From JAGWBF01 sp963663025 (lineage in GTDB: Bacteria; Chloroflexota; Dehalococcoidia; Lucifugimonadales; JAGWBF01), in contig OY760073.1 in NCBI GenBank assembly GCA_963663025.1, forward strand, positions 1,054,001 through 1,118,000: a stretch of DNA of 64,000 bases. The letters run 5' to 3'. Both the position numbers and the translations under genes were made by a program. The notes below the pieces were generated by a model. It searched no databases and was not told where the DNA came from. It was given only the letters and a program-made list of their open reading frames with translations. Positions within the stretch are counted from its first letter, which is position 1. Each line of letters begins with the position of its first letter. Positions 42,542 to 50,715 of the stretch are shown piece by piece.

Positions 42542-42565
42542 GTCGTGCCACGCCTGTGGCACGAC
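42542..42565 (-). terminator. Rho-independent terminator of the 42615-43196 gene
   Basis: A perfect 10-bp stem (GTCGTGCCAC with GTGGCACGAC) has a 4-nt loop. Read on the minus strand it is followed by TTTAGATTTATT, a T-rich tail. It lies 49 bp beyond the stop of the minus-strand membrane-protein gene. Confidence 0.8.
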
Positions 42566-42614
42566 ACTACTGGGAGAAGTTATTGCAGCAGGTTGAATTG
42601 CTCCTTGCGGTACC

Positions 42615-43196
42615 CTATTGTTCCACAGACCTCTGCACGGAAGGTCGCTCTGTACCCGTACCTGGACATACAACAGGGTTTCCAGCTTCATACCACGATA
42701 TAACGCTTGCCATGCTTTCTAAGCCCACCTTCGGTGGAACCCCTCCAGTTATCATACCCTGCTTGATTTCCTCGGCGATGTCTGCGTCGGATGTAAATAC
42801 GAGATCAATAGTCCAAAACACGATAAGGTCCCACGTTGAAAGGTCGAGAAAGCCTGACTGTAGCTCACATGCCTCAAATATCTCTCTAAGGACCGCTATA
42901 TTTACCTCAACTTCGTACTCGGTGCTGAGGCGCGCGTAACCTGAGAATATCTTGTCGAGAAGCGCCCGGTCTGTAATGGATAGTTCCTCTGGCTGGGATT
43001 GTTCGAGGGTGTCTACTTGCGGGTTGTCTACCAGCGCACCTACGATCCCCAAGATCACGGAGACAAGAATTAGAAAGGCAACGACCTTAAAGACCAACCC
43101 TCCGAACAATGACCTCCACAGTTCCTCCAGGAGGGGAGGTCTATCCACCGAGAATCTAGGGCCGTTTTGTTGATCACGCCGATTGTTCATCTTCAC
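42615..43196 (-). CDS. Unknown single-pass membrane protein
   Basis: I do not recognise this 193-residue protein. A basic, hydrophilic N-terminus (NNRRDQQNGPRFS) leads into one strong membrane segment (about 32-55, VVAFLILVSVILGIVGALV). An acidic external domain rich in hydrophobic helices follows (STWDLIVFWTIDLVFTSDAD). Two Cys are present (EACELQ and VVCPGTG). Start could be ATG 43196 or the ATG at residue 3. GC content is below the window average. It has its own terminator. Neighbouring genes are also envelope proteins of unknown role. Confidence 0.7.
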   Translation of the reverse strand: MKMNNRRDQQNGPRFSVDRPPLLEELWRSLFGGLVFKVVAFLILVSVILGIVGALVDNPQVDTLEQSQPEELSITDRALLDKIFSGYARLSTEYEVEVNIAVLREIFEACELQSGFLDLSTWDLIVFWTIDLVFTSDADIAEEIKQGMITGGVPPKVGLESMASVISWYEAGNPVVCPGTGTERPSVQRSVEQ

Positions 43197-43446
43197 GAGG
43201 AATATTGCGAGATTCTCCTAGGGATACAAATAAAATTACCTCCCCCAGTAAGGTTAAATGCGGTTATCGATCAACGCTTGCTGAGGTAAACCCATGTACC
43301 ACAATAGTAAAGCAATCGCCGTGGTCATGCAGTGTCTTGGCATGTGACTGAGTCAACCAAACTATTGCTTAGGTGCGACAACCCATGTAGAGCCAGATCG
43401 CCTACATCTCGTCAGGACTCAGAACCCATCATCCATGCGAAAAAGC

Positions 43447-43905
43447 CTATTGGGTTGGCTGGATCTCTCCGATAGACCCTTCCGCTAAGTTTGGCGACCA
43501 CTGGGCAACCGTGCCGGTACCTATGTCCACCTGAAGATTAAACGGGAGGCTGGCACCGTAGGTCTTCTTGCCCACCAACGGTATATCAAGCGTGGCCTGG
43601 GCGGAGGCCGTTGCGACAACAGTGTACATATTGTCGCTAACTTTACTAGGGTCCGAAAAGTCCCACGTAAGCTGGTCAGTGATCTGCTCTGCAATGACTC
43701 CACTAAACAGGGAAGATCCGGGGATAGCGCTAGTCACCAGGCTTACCATGGGCGTGATTACCTTCTCAGGTTCTGTTGCGGTCCAAGCGCGGGCGGCGGT
43801 AAGCGCTTGCGCCTTCCTATCCGCCTCAGAATCGCCACACCCGGAGCCCATAAGAGCTATAACCAACAAGCAGACCAAGATAACTGCTATACGAGATATG
43901 GTCAT
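43447..43905 (-). CDS. Unknown lipoprotein
   Basis: This 152-residue protein has a clear lipoprotein signal (IAVILVCLLVIALMGSGC, lipobox MGSGC). The mature part of about 130 residues is compact: a helical DSEADRKAQALTAARAWTAT, then MVSLVTSAIPGSSLFSGVIA. A beta-rich half follows (NMYTVVATASAQATLDIPLV; SLPFNLQVDIGTGTVAQWSP) that looks like a small secreted beta-sandwich with a conserved-looking Trp. I cannot assign a family. It lies 34 bp from tRNA-Asn, 250 bp downstream of the neighbouring membrane-protein gene start, in a lower-GC patch. Confidence 0.75.
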   Translation of the reverse strand: MTISRIAVILVCLLVIALMGSGCGDSEADRKAQALTAARAWTATEPEKVITPMVSLVTSAIPGSSLFSGVIAEQITDQLTWDFSDPSKVSDNMYTVVATASAQATLDIPLVGKKTYGASLPFNLQVDIGTGTVAQWSPNLAEGSIGEIQPTQ

Positions 43906-43938
43906 ACTTAGTCCCTCCCCATCGTAGCACTTGAGGGC

Positions 43939-44013
43939 TGGCTCCCCGGGCAGGATTCGAACCTGCGACCTAGCGGTTAACAGCCGCCCGCTCTACCGCT
44001 GAGCTACCGGGGA
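43939..44013 (-). tRNA. tRNA-Asn (GTT anticodon), CCA encoded
   Basis: On the minus strand a full cloverleaf can be drawn. The acceptor TCCCCGG pairs with CCGGGGA, the D arm is GCTC/GAGC, and the anticodon stem GGCGG/CCGCT encloses loop CTGTTAA (anticodon GTT). The T arm is GCAGG-TTCGAAT-CCTGC. The discriminator is G (43942) and the 3' CCA is encoded at 43941-43939. Body length is 72 nt. Confidence 0.97.
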
Positions 44014-44185
44014 AAGAAGAGCCACGCCGGATGGCATGGCCACCCTTAGATTCTACCACCCTAGCCCACGGCTCTCAATAATCCGGGCGGTCTCCAGACA
44101 CAGGATATCCCGCACTTCCGGATCGTACTTGGGGCTATCGGCTTGTGGCGGAGGTCAGAGGGTGTCGAGCAGTCTGGTTGTTCCG

Positions 44186-44333
44186 TTTCACCCTCTCCCC
44201 TGGTGGGAAGGGATTAAGGGGAGGGTGATACGCAGGCCCGGGGGCCGGCTCCGGTTCGTACTTCGATTTCCCTCAGCGCGAACCGCTCCTGTCCCCCTTA
44301 CCCCAACCCTCTCCCTCAAGGGAGAGGGTGAAA
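44186..44333. repeat. 148-bp MITE-like element with 14-bp terminal inverted repeats
   Basis: The left end TTTCACCCTCTCCC (44186-44199) is the exact inverse of the right end GGGAGAGGGTGAAA (44320-44333). An inner hairpin pairs CCCTCTCCC (44307-44315) with GGGAGAGGG (44320-44328). No coding frame lies inside. Its right part is similar to the degenerate copy near 24160. Together with flanks it fills the 390 bp between tRNA-Asn and the LLM gene; I see no other element there. Confidence 0.65.
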
Positions 44334-44403
44334 TAGCGCGTGTTCGGAGACGCGGGCTACACGAATGGGCGCGGTTAAGGGAGGCTCCGCCAGGAACCCG
44401 ACG

Positions 44404-45429
44404 CTATGCCTTCAGGCGGGGGATGACGTCCCGGCCCATGGTCTCGAGCTGGTTCAGCACCCGGGCGTGCTCCATCCCCGGCCACTGCATACGGAGCACC
44501 ATGTGGCTCACGCCCAAGTGCTCTTCGTAGTGGCGCAGCTCCGATACTATGTCGTCGGGGGTGCCGATGATGAACCGGTCCCGGGCCAAGTCTTCGAAGG
44601 GCACATGGAAGCTCTCGTTGCCCGGGAGGGCCTTGTCTTGGCCCCACTGGGCGTAGGCGCGGTACTTGGGCTCCAGGTAGGGCTGGGCTTCGGCCATCGC
44701 CTGCTCCCGGGTGGGTGCAACGAACGCCTCCCGCATCATGGGCACCTGGGTGCCGTCCGGCCCGCTGGTGCTTGAGGCGACCTCACGATAGCGGGAAAGC
44801 TGTTGGCTCACCATCGTAACAGTAGCGTGGGGGTTCACCAGCCACGGGTAGCCCATCTCCGCCGCTCTCGACACCGCCTTGTCATGGTTGGCCGCCATCC
44901 AAATGGGCGGGTAAGGCTTTTGAGTAGGCGGGAAGCTGGGGGTTACGGGCGGGACACGGTAGAACCTTCCCTCATACTCCAGCCTGTCCTGGGTCCACAG
45001 GCCCTTCATTATCTCCAAAGACTCCAGCATGCGCGGGACCCGGTCTTCCCGCTTGACGCCGAAGGCGGTGTACTCCTCTTCCCTGTACCCCAGGCCTATG
45101 CCGAATATGAACCTGCCGCCCGTCGCCGCATCCATGGTGGCTACTGACTCTGCCAGGTCCACCGGGTTGTGCAGGGGCACCAGGATCACGGTCGCAGCCA
45201 GGTGCATTTCCCCAGCCTCGGAAGCCAGTCGGGCCAACAGGGGGAAGGTGGCGGGCATCTGGTAAGGGTCGGAAAGATAGTGCTGACCGGCGCATATGAG
45301 GTCGAACCCTGCATCCCTGGCTGTGCGCACCTGCTCCAGGTTCTCTCGTATCCGGTCGGCCGCCGACTCGGACGCCAAGTACTGATTCCCCACAAAGTAT
45401 CCCAGCTTCAACTTCTTCTCCGTTCCCAC
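44404..45429 (-). CDS. LLM-class flavin-dependent oxidoreductase
   Basis: This 341-residue luciferase-like enzyme shows KLGYFVGNQYLASESAADR, DLICAGQHYLSDPYQMPATF and ATVILVPLHNPVDLAESVAT. GRFIFGIGLGYREEEYTAFG and PYPPIWMAANHDKAVSRAAE follow. It is likely F420- or FMNH2-dependent and is closest to the family's alkane-monooxygenase/F420-reductase-like members. It appears to start with GTG at 45429; the ribosome-binding site is poor (GGAG almost adjacent). The M20 hydrolase gene ends 15 bp upstream, so the two are likely co-transcribed. Confidence 0.88.
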   Translation of the reverse strand: MGTEKKLKLGYFVGNQYLASESAADRIRENLEQVRTARDAGFDLICAGQHYLSDPYQMPATFPLLARLASEAGEMHLAATVILVPLHNPVDLAESVATMDAATGGRFIFGIGLGYREEEYTAFGVKREDRVPRMLESLEIMKGLWTQDRLEYEGRFYRVPPVTPSFPPTQKPYPPIWMAANHDKAVSRAAEMGYPWLVNPHATVTMVSQQLSRYREVASSTSGPDGTQVPMMREAFVAPTREQAMAEAQPYLEPKYRAYAQWGQDKALPGNESFHVPFEDLARDRFIIGTPDDIVSELRHYEEHLGVSHMVLRMQWPGMEHARVLNQLETMGRDVIPRLKA

Positions 45430-45444
45430 TCCGAGGTTAATGCG

Positions 45445-46620
45445 TTATGTAACGTAGCGCAGGGCCGATTCGGTTAGCACCTGGGCTGCGATGGGCAGCG
45501 AGTCTTCATCTATGTCGAAATGCTGGCTGTGGTGGGATGCCGTTATTCCCCGGGCCTCATTGCCGCAGCCAACAAGAAAATAGCAGCCGGGGGCTTCCCT
45601 CAGGAAGTAAGTGGCGTCGTCCCCCACCTGGGGAGGCGAGATGGTGACAACGTTCTCCTCGCCTACTATGGGAGCGGCCACATCCGCCACCAGACGCGAC
45701 ACGCGGGGGTCGTTGATGACCGCGGGGGCACCCTGAACGTGCTCGAAGTGGGCTTCGCCCCTCAGGCCCCGGGCCACGTTAACGGAGACTTCTTCCGTGC
45801 GCTTCAGAATGTGTGCCCTGACCGAGTCGTCCAGTGTGCGCACGGTCCCGGTGAGCTGCACCTCGTCGGACACGACGTTGAAGGCGGTGCCGCCATGGAT
45901 GGTGCCGAAGCCCAGGACAGCGGCCTGGGAGGGCTGCACCTCCCGGCTCAGCACAGACTGCAGGGCGGTGACCACGTGGCAGCTGATAAGGATGGGGTCG
46001 ACGGCCAGGTGGGGCATTCCCCCATGTCCTCCCTTGCCTTGCACGGATATCTTGATCTCATCGGCGCTGGAGAAGATAGGGCCAGCCTGGGACGTTACCT
46101 GACCCACGGGAAGGCCGCTCCACAGGTGGAAGCTCAAGACGTTGTCCACCGGCGGGTCCTTCATGACCCCCGCCTCGATCATGGGCAGCGCGCCGCCCAT
46201 GACCTCCTCGGCGGGCTGGAAGACAAGCTTAATGTTACCCTTGATGGAGTCCCTGCGGGAGCTTAGCAGCTCAGCGACGACCATCCCAACGGCGGTGTGT
46301 CCGTCGTGGCCACAGGCATGCATTGCGCCATCCACCTGGGAGCTGTATTCCCGATCCTTCGGTTCCTGGATGGGAAGAGCATCGATGTCCACTCGGAGAA
46401 GCACGGTTGGGCCGGGAGAGGCCCCATTCAGCATGCCCAGCACCCCGGTGCCGGCGATCCCCCGCGTTACTTCCCAACCCACATTTTCAAGGTAGTTGGC
46501 GGCGATTTCTGCGGTCCTGTGCTCTTGGAAGGAAAGCTCCGGGTGTCTGTGAAAGTCCCGCCGGAGCTCGATCAGCTTGTCCTTGAGGAGGGCTACTTCA
46601 TGCCCGATGTCGTCTGGCAC
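45445..46620 (-). CDS. M20D-family amidohydrolase (hippurate hydrolase-like)
   Basis: This 391-residue di-metal hydrolase cleaves N-acyl amino acids or similar amides. Metal-site motifs are HACGHDGHTAVG (about 103-114), the Glu pair in LVFQPAEEVMGGA, SFHLWSGLPVG, and the terminal His in ASHHSQHFDIDED. The dimerisation domain (GGHGGMPHLAVDP) is in place. Length and motifs match HipO/IAA-amino-acid hydrolase enzymes. GTG 46620 has GGAGGCC 6 nt upstream. It heads a two-gene run with the LLM oxidoreductase and is divergent from the LON-domain gene. Confidence 0.92.
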   Translation of the reverse strand: MPDDIGHEVALLKDKLIELRRDFHRHPELSFQEHRTAEIAANYLENVGWEVTRGIAGTGVLGMLNGASPGPTVLLRVDIDALPIQEPKDREYSSQVDGAMHACGHDGHTAVGMVVAELLSSRRDSIKGNIKLVFQPAEEVMGGALPMIEAGVMKDPPVDNVLSFHLWSGLPVGQVTSQAGPIFSSADEIKISVQGKGGHGGMPHLAVDPILISCHVVTALQSVLSREVQPSQAAVLGFGTIHGGTAFNVVSDEVQLTGTVRTLDDSVRAHILKRTEEVSVNVARGLRGEAHFEHVQGAPAVINDPRVSRLVADVAAPIVGEENVVTISPPQVGDDATYFLREAPGCYFLVGCGNEARGITASHHSQHFDIDEDSLPIAAQVLTESALRYVT

Positions 46621-46684
46621 GCTGGCCTCCGTTCGGCTGCGATTTCGTTCCTGGCGGGTATTCTATCACAGCCTTTTCCCGCCC

Positions 46685-46713
46685 TTGTGCCGCCAGTGGC
46701 CCGATACTATACT
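46685..46713 (+). promoter_or_regulatory. Promoter of LON-domain gene, near-leaderless
   Basis: A TTGTGC (46685-46690) and a TATACT (46708-46713) are separated by 17 bp. The expected start of transcription, about 7 bp on, falls within a few bases of the ATG at 46724, and no Shine-Dalgarno lies between. This suggests leaderless translation. Confidence 0.6.
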
Positions 46714-46723
46714 TGCTAGCTGT

Positions 46724-47389
46724 ATGGAAGAGCAGAATCGAGAGGAAAAGCTTGCGGAGCTCAGCCTCTTTCCCCTGAACGTCGTCCTGTTTCCCGGCAT
46801 GCCCATGCCCCTGCGCATCTTCGAGGAACGGTACAAGCTGATGATCAACGAGTGTATCGACAACTCGGAGGTGTTCGGCATCATGCTCATCCGCGAAGGC
46901 CCCGAGGTGGGAGGAGGCGCTGTTCCCCATGCTATTGGAACCACCGCCCGGATCACCGAGGTTGAGCGCCTGGAGGATGGCAGGATGAACCTGTCCACCA
47001 CCGGCGAGACCCGCTTCCAGCTCGTCGAACCCCTGTATGATGCGCCCTACCTAAGGGGAAGGGTGAGATACCTGTCCGAAGAGGTGGGAGAAACCTCGGA
47101 GGGTGTGCCGGAGCAGGCCCACGAGCTATTCGCAGAATTCATTCGAGGCCTCTCGGGCCTTAGGGGAGGGTGGATGAGAAGCGCCGCTCCTCCAAGCGAT
47201 CCGGCTGTGCTTTCCTACTCCATCGCTCACTACCTGGACCTGCCGGCCATCGCCAAGCAGCGCCTCCTGGAGGTCCCCCAAGCCGGAGAGCGTCTACAGT
47301 ATGAGATACCGCTGCTGCAGGGGGCTGTCCAGCGCCTAAGGGAAGAGACGGTCAAGCGGAACCCCTACCAGGGGCCGAGGCTGAACTAA
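46724..47389 (+). CDS. LON substrate-binding domain protein
   Basis: The 221-residue product is a stand-alone Lon N-terminal (LAN/PUA-like) domain without ATPase or protease. It has LSLFPLNVVLFPGMPMPLRI, FEERYKLMINECI, FGIMLIREGPEVGG, IGTTARITEVERLEDGRMNL and TTGETRFQLVEP. A helical bundle follows (VLSYSIAHYLDLPAIAKQRL). Such proteins are widespread and probably bind unfolded protein or act with Lon or cereblon-like partners. ATG 46724 gives the usual N-terminus; the longer frame upstream is not conserved-looking. The promoter is 11 bp before the start. Confidence 0.87.
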   Translation: MEEQNREEKLAELSLFPLNVVLFPGMPMPLRIFEERYKLMINECIDNSEVFGIMLIREGPEVGGGAVPHAIGTTARITEVERLEDGRMNLSTTGETRFQLVEPLYDAPYLRGRVRYLSEEVGETSEGVPEQAHELFAEFIRGLSGLRGGWMRSAAPPSDPAVLSYSIAHYLDLPAIAKQRLLEVPQAGERLQYEIPLLQGAVQRLREETVKRNPYQGPRLN

Positions 47390-47432
47390 GGCGACACTAC
47401 TGCCGTTGCCTCGGCATTTCGCATAGAACAGC

Positions 47433-48350
47433 CTAAACGCGCTCGTAACACACGACGGCATCAGCCGACGGCTGCTCTTCGAACAGGTCGGGATGGAGAA
47501 TTCTGGCAAGAATCTCCACGCCGTCAACCAACCGGGGACCTGAGCGGGTGAAGTAAGCGTTAGAGTTGACCACAAAGACCCCACCGTTCCGCACAGCCGA
47601 CAAGGATGACCAGCCCGGCAGCTCCGTGAGCAGGGACACCTCCCCAATACCCTTGCTCACGTCGAAACCGCAGGGAGCGACAAGAATCACATCGGGGTCC
47701 TGGGCCACCACCTCGTCCCAGTCGACCCTGCGGGAGGGACGCCCGGCTACGCCGAGGCAATCGACTCCGCCGGCTGCATCGATCATTTCCGGCACCCAGT
47801 GACCGGCGTACATCAGGGGCTGAAGCCACTCCAGGCATACCACCCGTTTCGGGTGGGCCTGTCCGGCGGTGTGTCTAACCTCATCGATCCGGGATTTCAT
47901 GCCTCCCACAAGCTCCCTTGCTGCATCTTCGCACCCGGCAGCAACTCCGACACGCGCGACATCGTCGAACACATCCTGAAGGCTCGTGGGGTCCAGGGTG
48001 ATGATGATGGGCTGTTTGTCCAGCACTTCACACGCCTCGGCAACCTGCCGGGCGGTGATTGCTCACTCCTCGCACAGAGCTTGGGTGAGAATGATGTCCG
48101 GGTCGGCTTCCGCTAGAACATCTTTGTCGATTTCGTAGATGCCCTTGCCTTGGACCAGTCGTTCCCGGACCCACCGGTCGATCTCCCCACTGCCGGTCGT
48201 CTTGTTATCCAGAGAGCTATAGACCACCTTGGGAACATCCGAGACAGCCGGAGGGTAGTCGCACTCATGGCTCACCCCGTAAAGGCTATCTCCCAAGCCA
48301 AGGGCGTACACCATCTCGGTGGCCCCGGGAACGAAGGAACATATCCGCAT
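47433..48350 (-). CDS. BtuF-like cobalamin-binding protein with in-frame TGA (candidate selenocysteine)
   Basis: Two collinear frames together make one about 305-residue helical-backbone metal-receptor/BtuF-type protein. The first half has MRICSFVPGATEMVYALGLG, GVSHECDYPP and PDIILTQALCEE. The second half has KRVVCLEWLQPLMYAGHWVP and DWDEVVAQDPDVILVAPCGF. They are in the same frame, separated only by one TGA (48065-48063, codon 96). Homologues I know read L-C-x-V-C-A here, so TGA replaces a conserved Cys. A hairpin of bacterial SECIS type follows immediately. GGAGGGG fixes ATG 48350. No signal peptide and no adjacent BtuCD. It is either a selenoprotein or a recent nonsense mutant. Confidence 0.7.
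48029..48065 (-). promoter_or_regulatory. Putative bacterial SECIS hairpin after in-frame TGA
   Basis: On the minus strand, TGA at 48065-48063 is followed after 5 nt by a hairpin (48057 to 48029). It has 12 base pairs: CAC/GTG, CGCC/GGCG and CGGCA/TGCCG, interrupted by two single-base bulges. The apical loop is GGT. The TGA-to-loop distance is 17 nt and the loop starts with G. As I recall the bSECIS model, distance, upper stem and loop all fit. GC-rich DNA makes chance hairpins common. Confidence 0.45.
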
Positions 48351-48511
48351 GACGGTCCCCTCCAAGCGCAGTTGGCATGTTCAAGAGCATTATGCCAAGA
48401 AGGTCGATTCCCGTACAGGTAGCCCTTGAACTCGCGTTGTACCTGCAATGCTCCCATGATATATTGAAGCCACCAGCCCCAAATCGCACGCCAAACCCCT
48501 ATTGTAATCAC

Positions 48512-49723
48512 ATGGTGCAAACTCAAGAAATTAAGAACATGAAACTAGTGTCCCACCATGGCCTTGACGGGTATGGCAACGTGGGCGAGGGAATGGCCAT
48601 CCAGCAGTATCCCGGCGGCCGGCGTCTGCTCTACTTGGCCCACGAAAGCTCCCCCAAGGACGTTACGGTGGTAGACGTCACTGACATCGCCAACCCCAAG
48701 GTGGTGCTGCAGACCGATCTGCCCCATCGAGAGATGCGCTCCAACTCCCTGGCGGCCGTGGGAGACATCCTGTACGTCGCCTACCAGACTGCAAGGCCGG
48801 GCATGAATCCTGCCGGCATGGGCATCTACGACATCAGCAAGCCCGGCGAACTCCGACAGATCAGCTTCTTCGATACGTCGGGTCTCGGCTCCAGGGGTGT
48901 CCACTGCTTGTGGTGCGTGGACGGCCGCTACGCCTATCTGAGCACGGGGAGCAGTGACCTGATCCCCCGAAACCCCAAGGACGACCAGTTCTACATGTGC
49001 GTGGATGTGAGCGACCCCTCAAAACCCGAGGAGGTCGGGCGCTGGTGGCTTCCAGGCACTATGGACGGGGATGAGACAGACCCGCCGGAAAGGCACCCTG
49101 AATTCGACACCGGCTTTCGCCTTCACAACGCCAACGTTTACCCCGAGAGGCCCGACCGGGCTTACCTGGGCTACATCGACGGGGGTTTCATCACCCTGGA
49201 CATCTCGGACATGGCAAAACCCAGGGTGGTGAACCACGTTGACTATCACCCACCCCTCATCGGCTTCACTCACACTGTGTTACCCCTGTTCCAGAGGGAG
49301 TTGCTGGTGGTCAGCGAGGAGGCTATCACCCAGGACGGCTGCGCTGACTGGCCCAAGCTGGTATGGATCGTGGACGTCAGCGTCGAGTCCAACCCGGTGA
49401 TGCTCAGCACCTTGCCGATGCACAAGGACACGTATGCCAGCCTGCCGGGCCGTTACGGCGCCCACAACATCCATGAGAACCAGCCTGTGCCAACCTCCTA
49501 CATCGACGAGAACATCGTCTATGGCACCTACTTCAACGGCGGCGTCCGCGTCCACGACATATCCGACCCCTTCCGGCCCGAGGAGATCGCCTACTTCGTG
49601 CCGCCCATACCCGAGGGAGCCTGGGCAAACGGGGTCAACGATGTCTATGTGGACGAGAACCAGCTGATCTATGCGGTGGACCGCATCGCGGGCGGGTTGT
49701 ACATCCTGGAGCCCGACTTCTAG
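48512..49723 (+). CDS. LVIVD-repeat beta-propeller-like protein
   Basis: This 403-residue protein carries repeated blades of the form V-x-x-V-D-[IV]-[ST]-D-x-x-x-P. Examples are VTVVDVTDIANPKVV, MGIYDISKPGEL, MCVDVSDPSKPEEVG, ITLDISDMAKPRVV, WIVDVSVESNPVML and VRVHDISDPFRPEEI. These are LVIVD repeats, expected to form a beta propeller. HxH-type segments (HCLWCVDGRYAYL; RYGAHNIHENQP) might bind metal. No signal peptide with the chosen ATG 48512; ATG 48539 is an alternative. It is divergent from the BtuF-like gene (161 bp). Function unknown. Confidence 0.8.
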   Translation: MVQTQEIKNMKLVSHHGLDGYGNVGEGMAIQQYPGGRRLLYLAHESSPKDVTVVDVTDIANPKVVLQTDLPHREMRSNSLAAVGDILYVAYQTARPGMNPAGMGIYDISKPGELRQISFFDTSGLGSRGVHCLWCVDGRYAYLSTGSSDLIPRNPKDDQFYMCVDVSDPSKPEEVGRWWLPGTMDGDETDPPERHPEFDTGFRLHNANVYPERPDRAYLGYIDGGFITLDISDMAKPRVVNHVDYHPPLIGFTHTVLPLFQRELLVVSEEAITQDGCADWPKLVWIVDVSVESNPVMLSTLPMHKDTYASLPGRYGAHNIHENQPVPTSYIDENIVYGTYFNGGVRVHDISDPFRPEEIAYFVPPIPEGAWANGVNDVYVDENQLIYAVDRIAGGLYILEPDF

Positions 49724-49801
49724 GCCTCAAGACAGAACGGGAGCGGTATGTTATGTAAAACCGCTCAGAGCTGAAAAGCACATGGCTAACTGGAGGATGA
49801 C

Positions 49802-50704
49802 ATGGTAATGACCAAAGTGAGGGTTGCGGTGATGAACGCAATCCACGATTTGCCGGTACTGGTTGCCAACGATGAAGGCTTCTTCAGGGATGAAGGACTG
49901 GACCTGGAGGTGATCACCACCCCCGGCATTGCCCAGGCGTCGGCGGACCACCGGGCTATGCGGGACCTGATCTTCGACCGCACCATGGAAGCCATGTACA
50001 ACGACGGGGACGTCAACCAGTTTCGCATGTGCGAGTGGGGCGTCATGAAGCGGGTGGTGGAAGCCGAGGAGTGCGGCCAGCGTCCCCAGAAAATAGTGGC
50101 CCTGGGCGCCGCCATGACCACCTTCGCTATCTTCGTTGCCCCAGACTCGGGCTTCTACGAGCCAGAGCAGCTAAAGGACAAGCCGATAGCTGTCAGCCCG
50201 TGGAACGGCTCCAACTTCACCACCCTGAAGATGATGGACGGCTTTCTGCGACGGGAGAACATCCGCATAACCAACGCCGGTACCATGCTGGAGCGCCTCG
50301 ACGCTCTGAAGCGTGGGGATATAGCTGCTGCCACCTTCATGGAGCCGTGGATCAGCATCGCCCAGAAAGAAGGCTTCCGCATTCTCATCGAGACCCACTC
50401 CAGCCGGAGCGAAGGGGCTGCCGACGACCTGGACGGGCCGACCCTGGCTGCCATGTTTCGCGCCCAGGCGAGAGCCGCAGACGCTCTCAATGAAGACCCC
50501 ACGCCCTTCCTGCACTACCTGGTGGCGGAAGGCCAAGGACGGATCGAGGAGAAGGACATCCAGAGCTGGCGCCTGCTGCACGCCCATCCCAAGCTCTACA
50601 CCCGGGAGCGGTTCGAGGACACCTACAACTGGATGCTAAGCTGGGGCCTTACTTCGCCTGGGGCAACTTACGAGTCGGCGGTGGACAACCGGGCCTGGGA
50701 GTAA
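49802..50704 (+). CDS. SsuA/THI5-like substrate-binding protein without signal peptide
   Basis: This 300-residue protein shows the NMT1/SsuA periplasmic-binding fold: VAVMNAIHDLPVLVANDEGF then FRDEGLDLEVITTPG. AIFVAPDSGFYEPEQLKDKP and NFTTLKMMDGFLRRENI follow, then MLERLDALKRGDIAAATFME. No signal peptide or lipobox is present, and no ABC permease or ATPase is nearby. It may therefore be a cytoplasmic binding protein or enzyme (THI5-type) rather than a transporter part. GGAGG sits 5 nt before the ATG. It runs convergently toward the hydantoinase-like gene, 11 bp apart. Confidence 0.8.
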   Translation: MVMTKVRVAVMNAIHDLPVLVANDEGFFRDEGLDLEVITTPGIAQASADHRAMRDLIFDRTMEAMYNDGDVNQFRMCEWGVMKRVVEAEECGQRPQKIVALGAAMTTFAIFVAPDSGFYEPEQLKDKPIAVSPWNGSNFTTLKMMDGFLRRENIRITNAGTMLERLDALKRGDIAAATFMEPWISIAQKEGFRILIETHSSRSEGAADDLDGPTLAAMFRAQARAADALNEDPTPFLHYLVAEGQGRIEEKDIQSWRLLHAHPKLYTRERFEDTYNWMLSWGLTSPGATYESAVDNRAWE

Positions 50705-50715
50705 GACGGGGGCCT

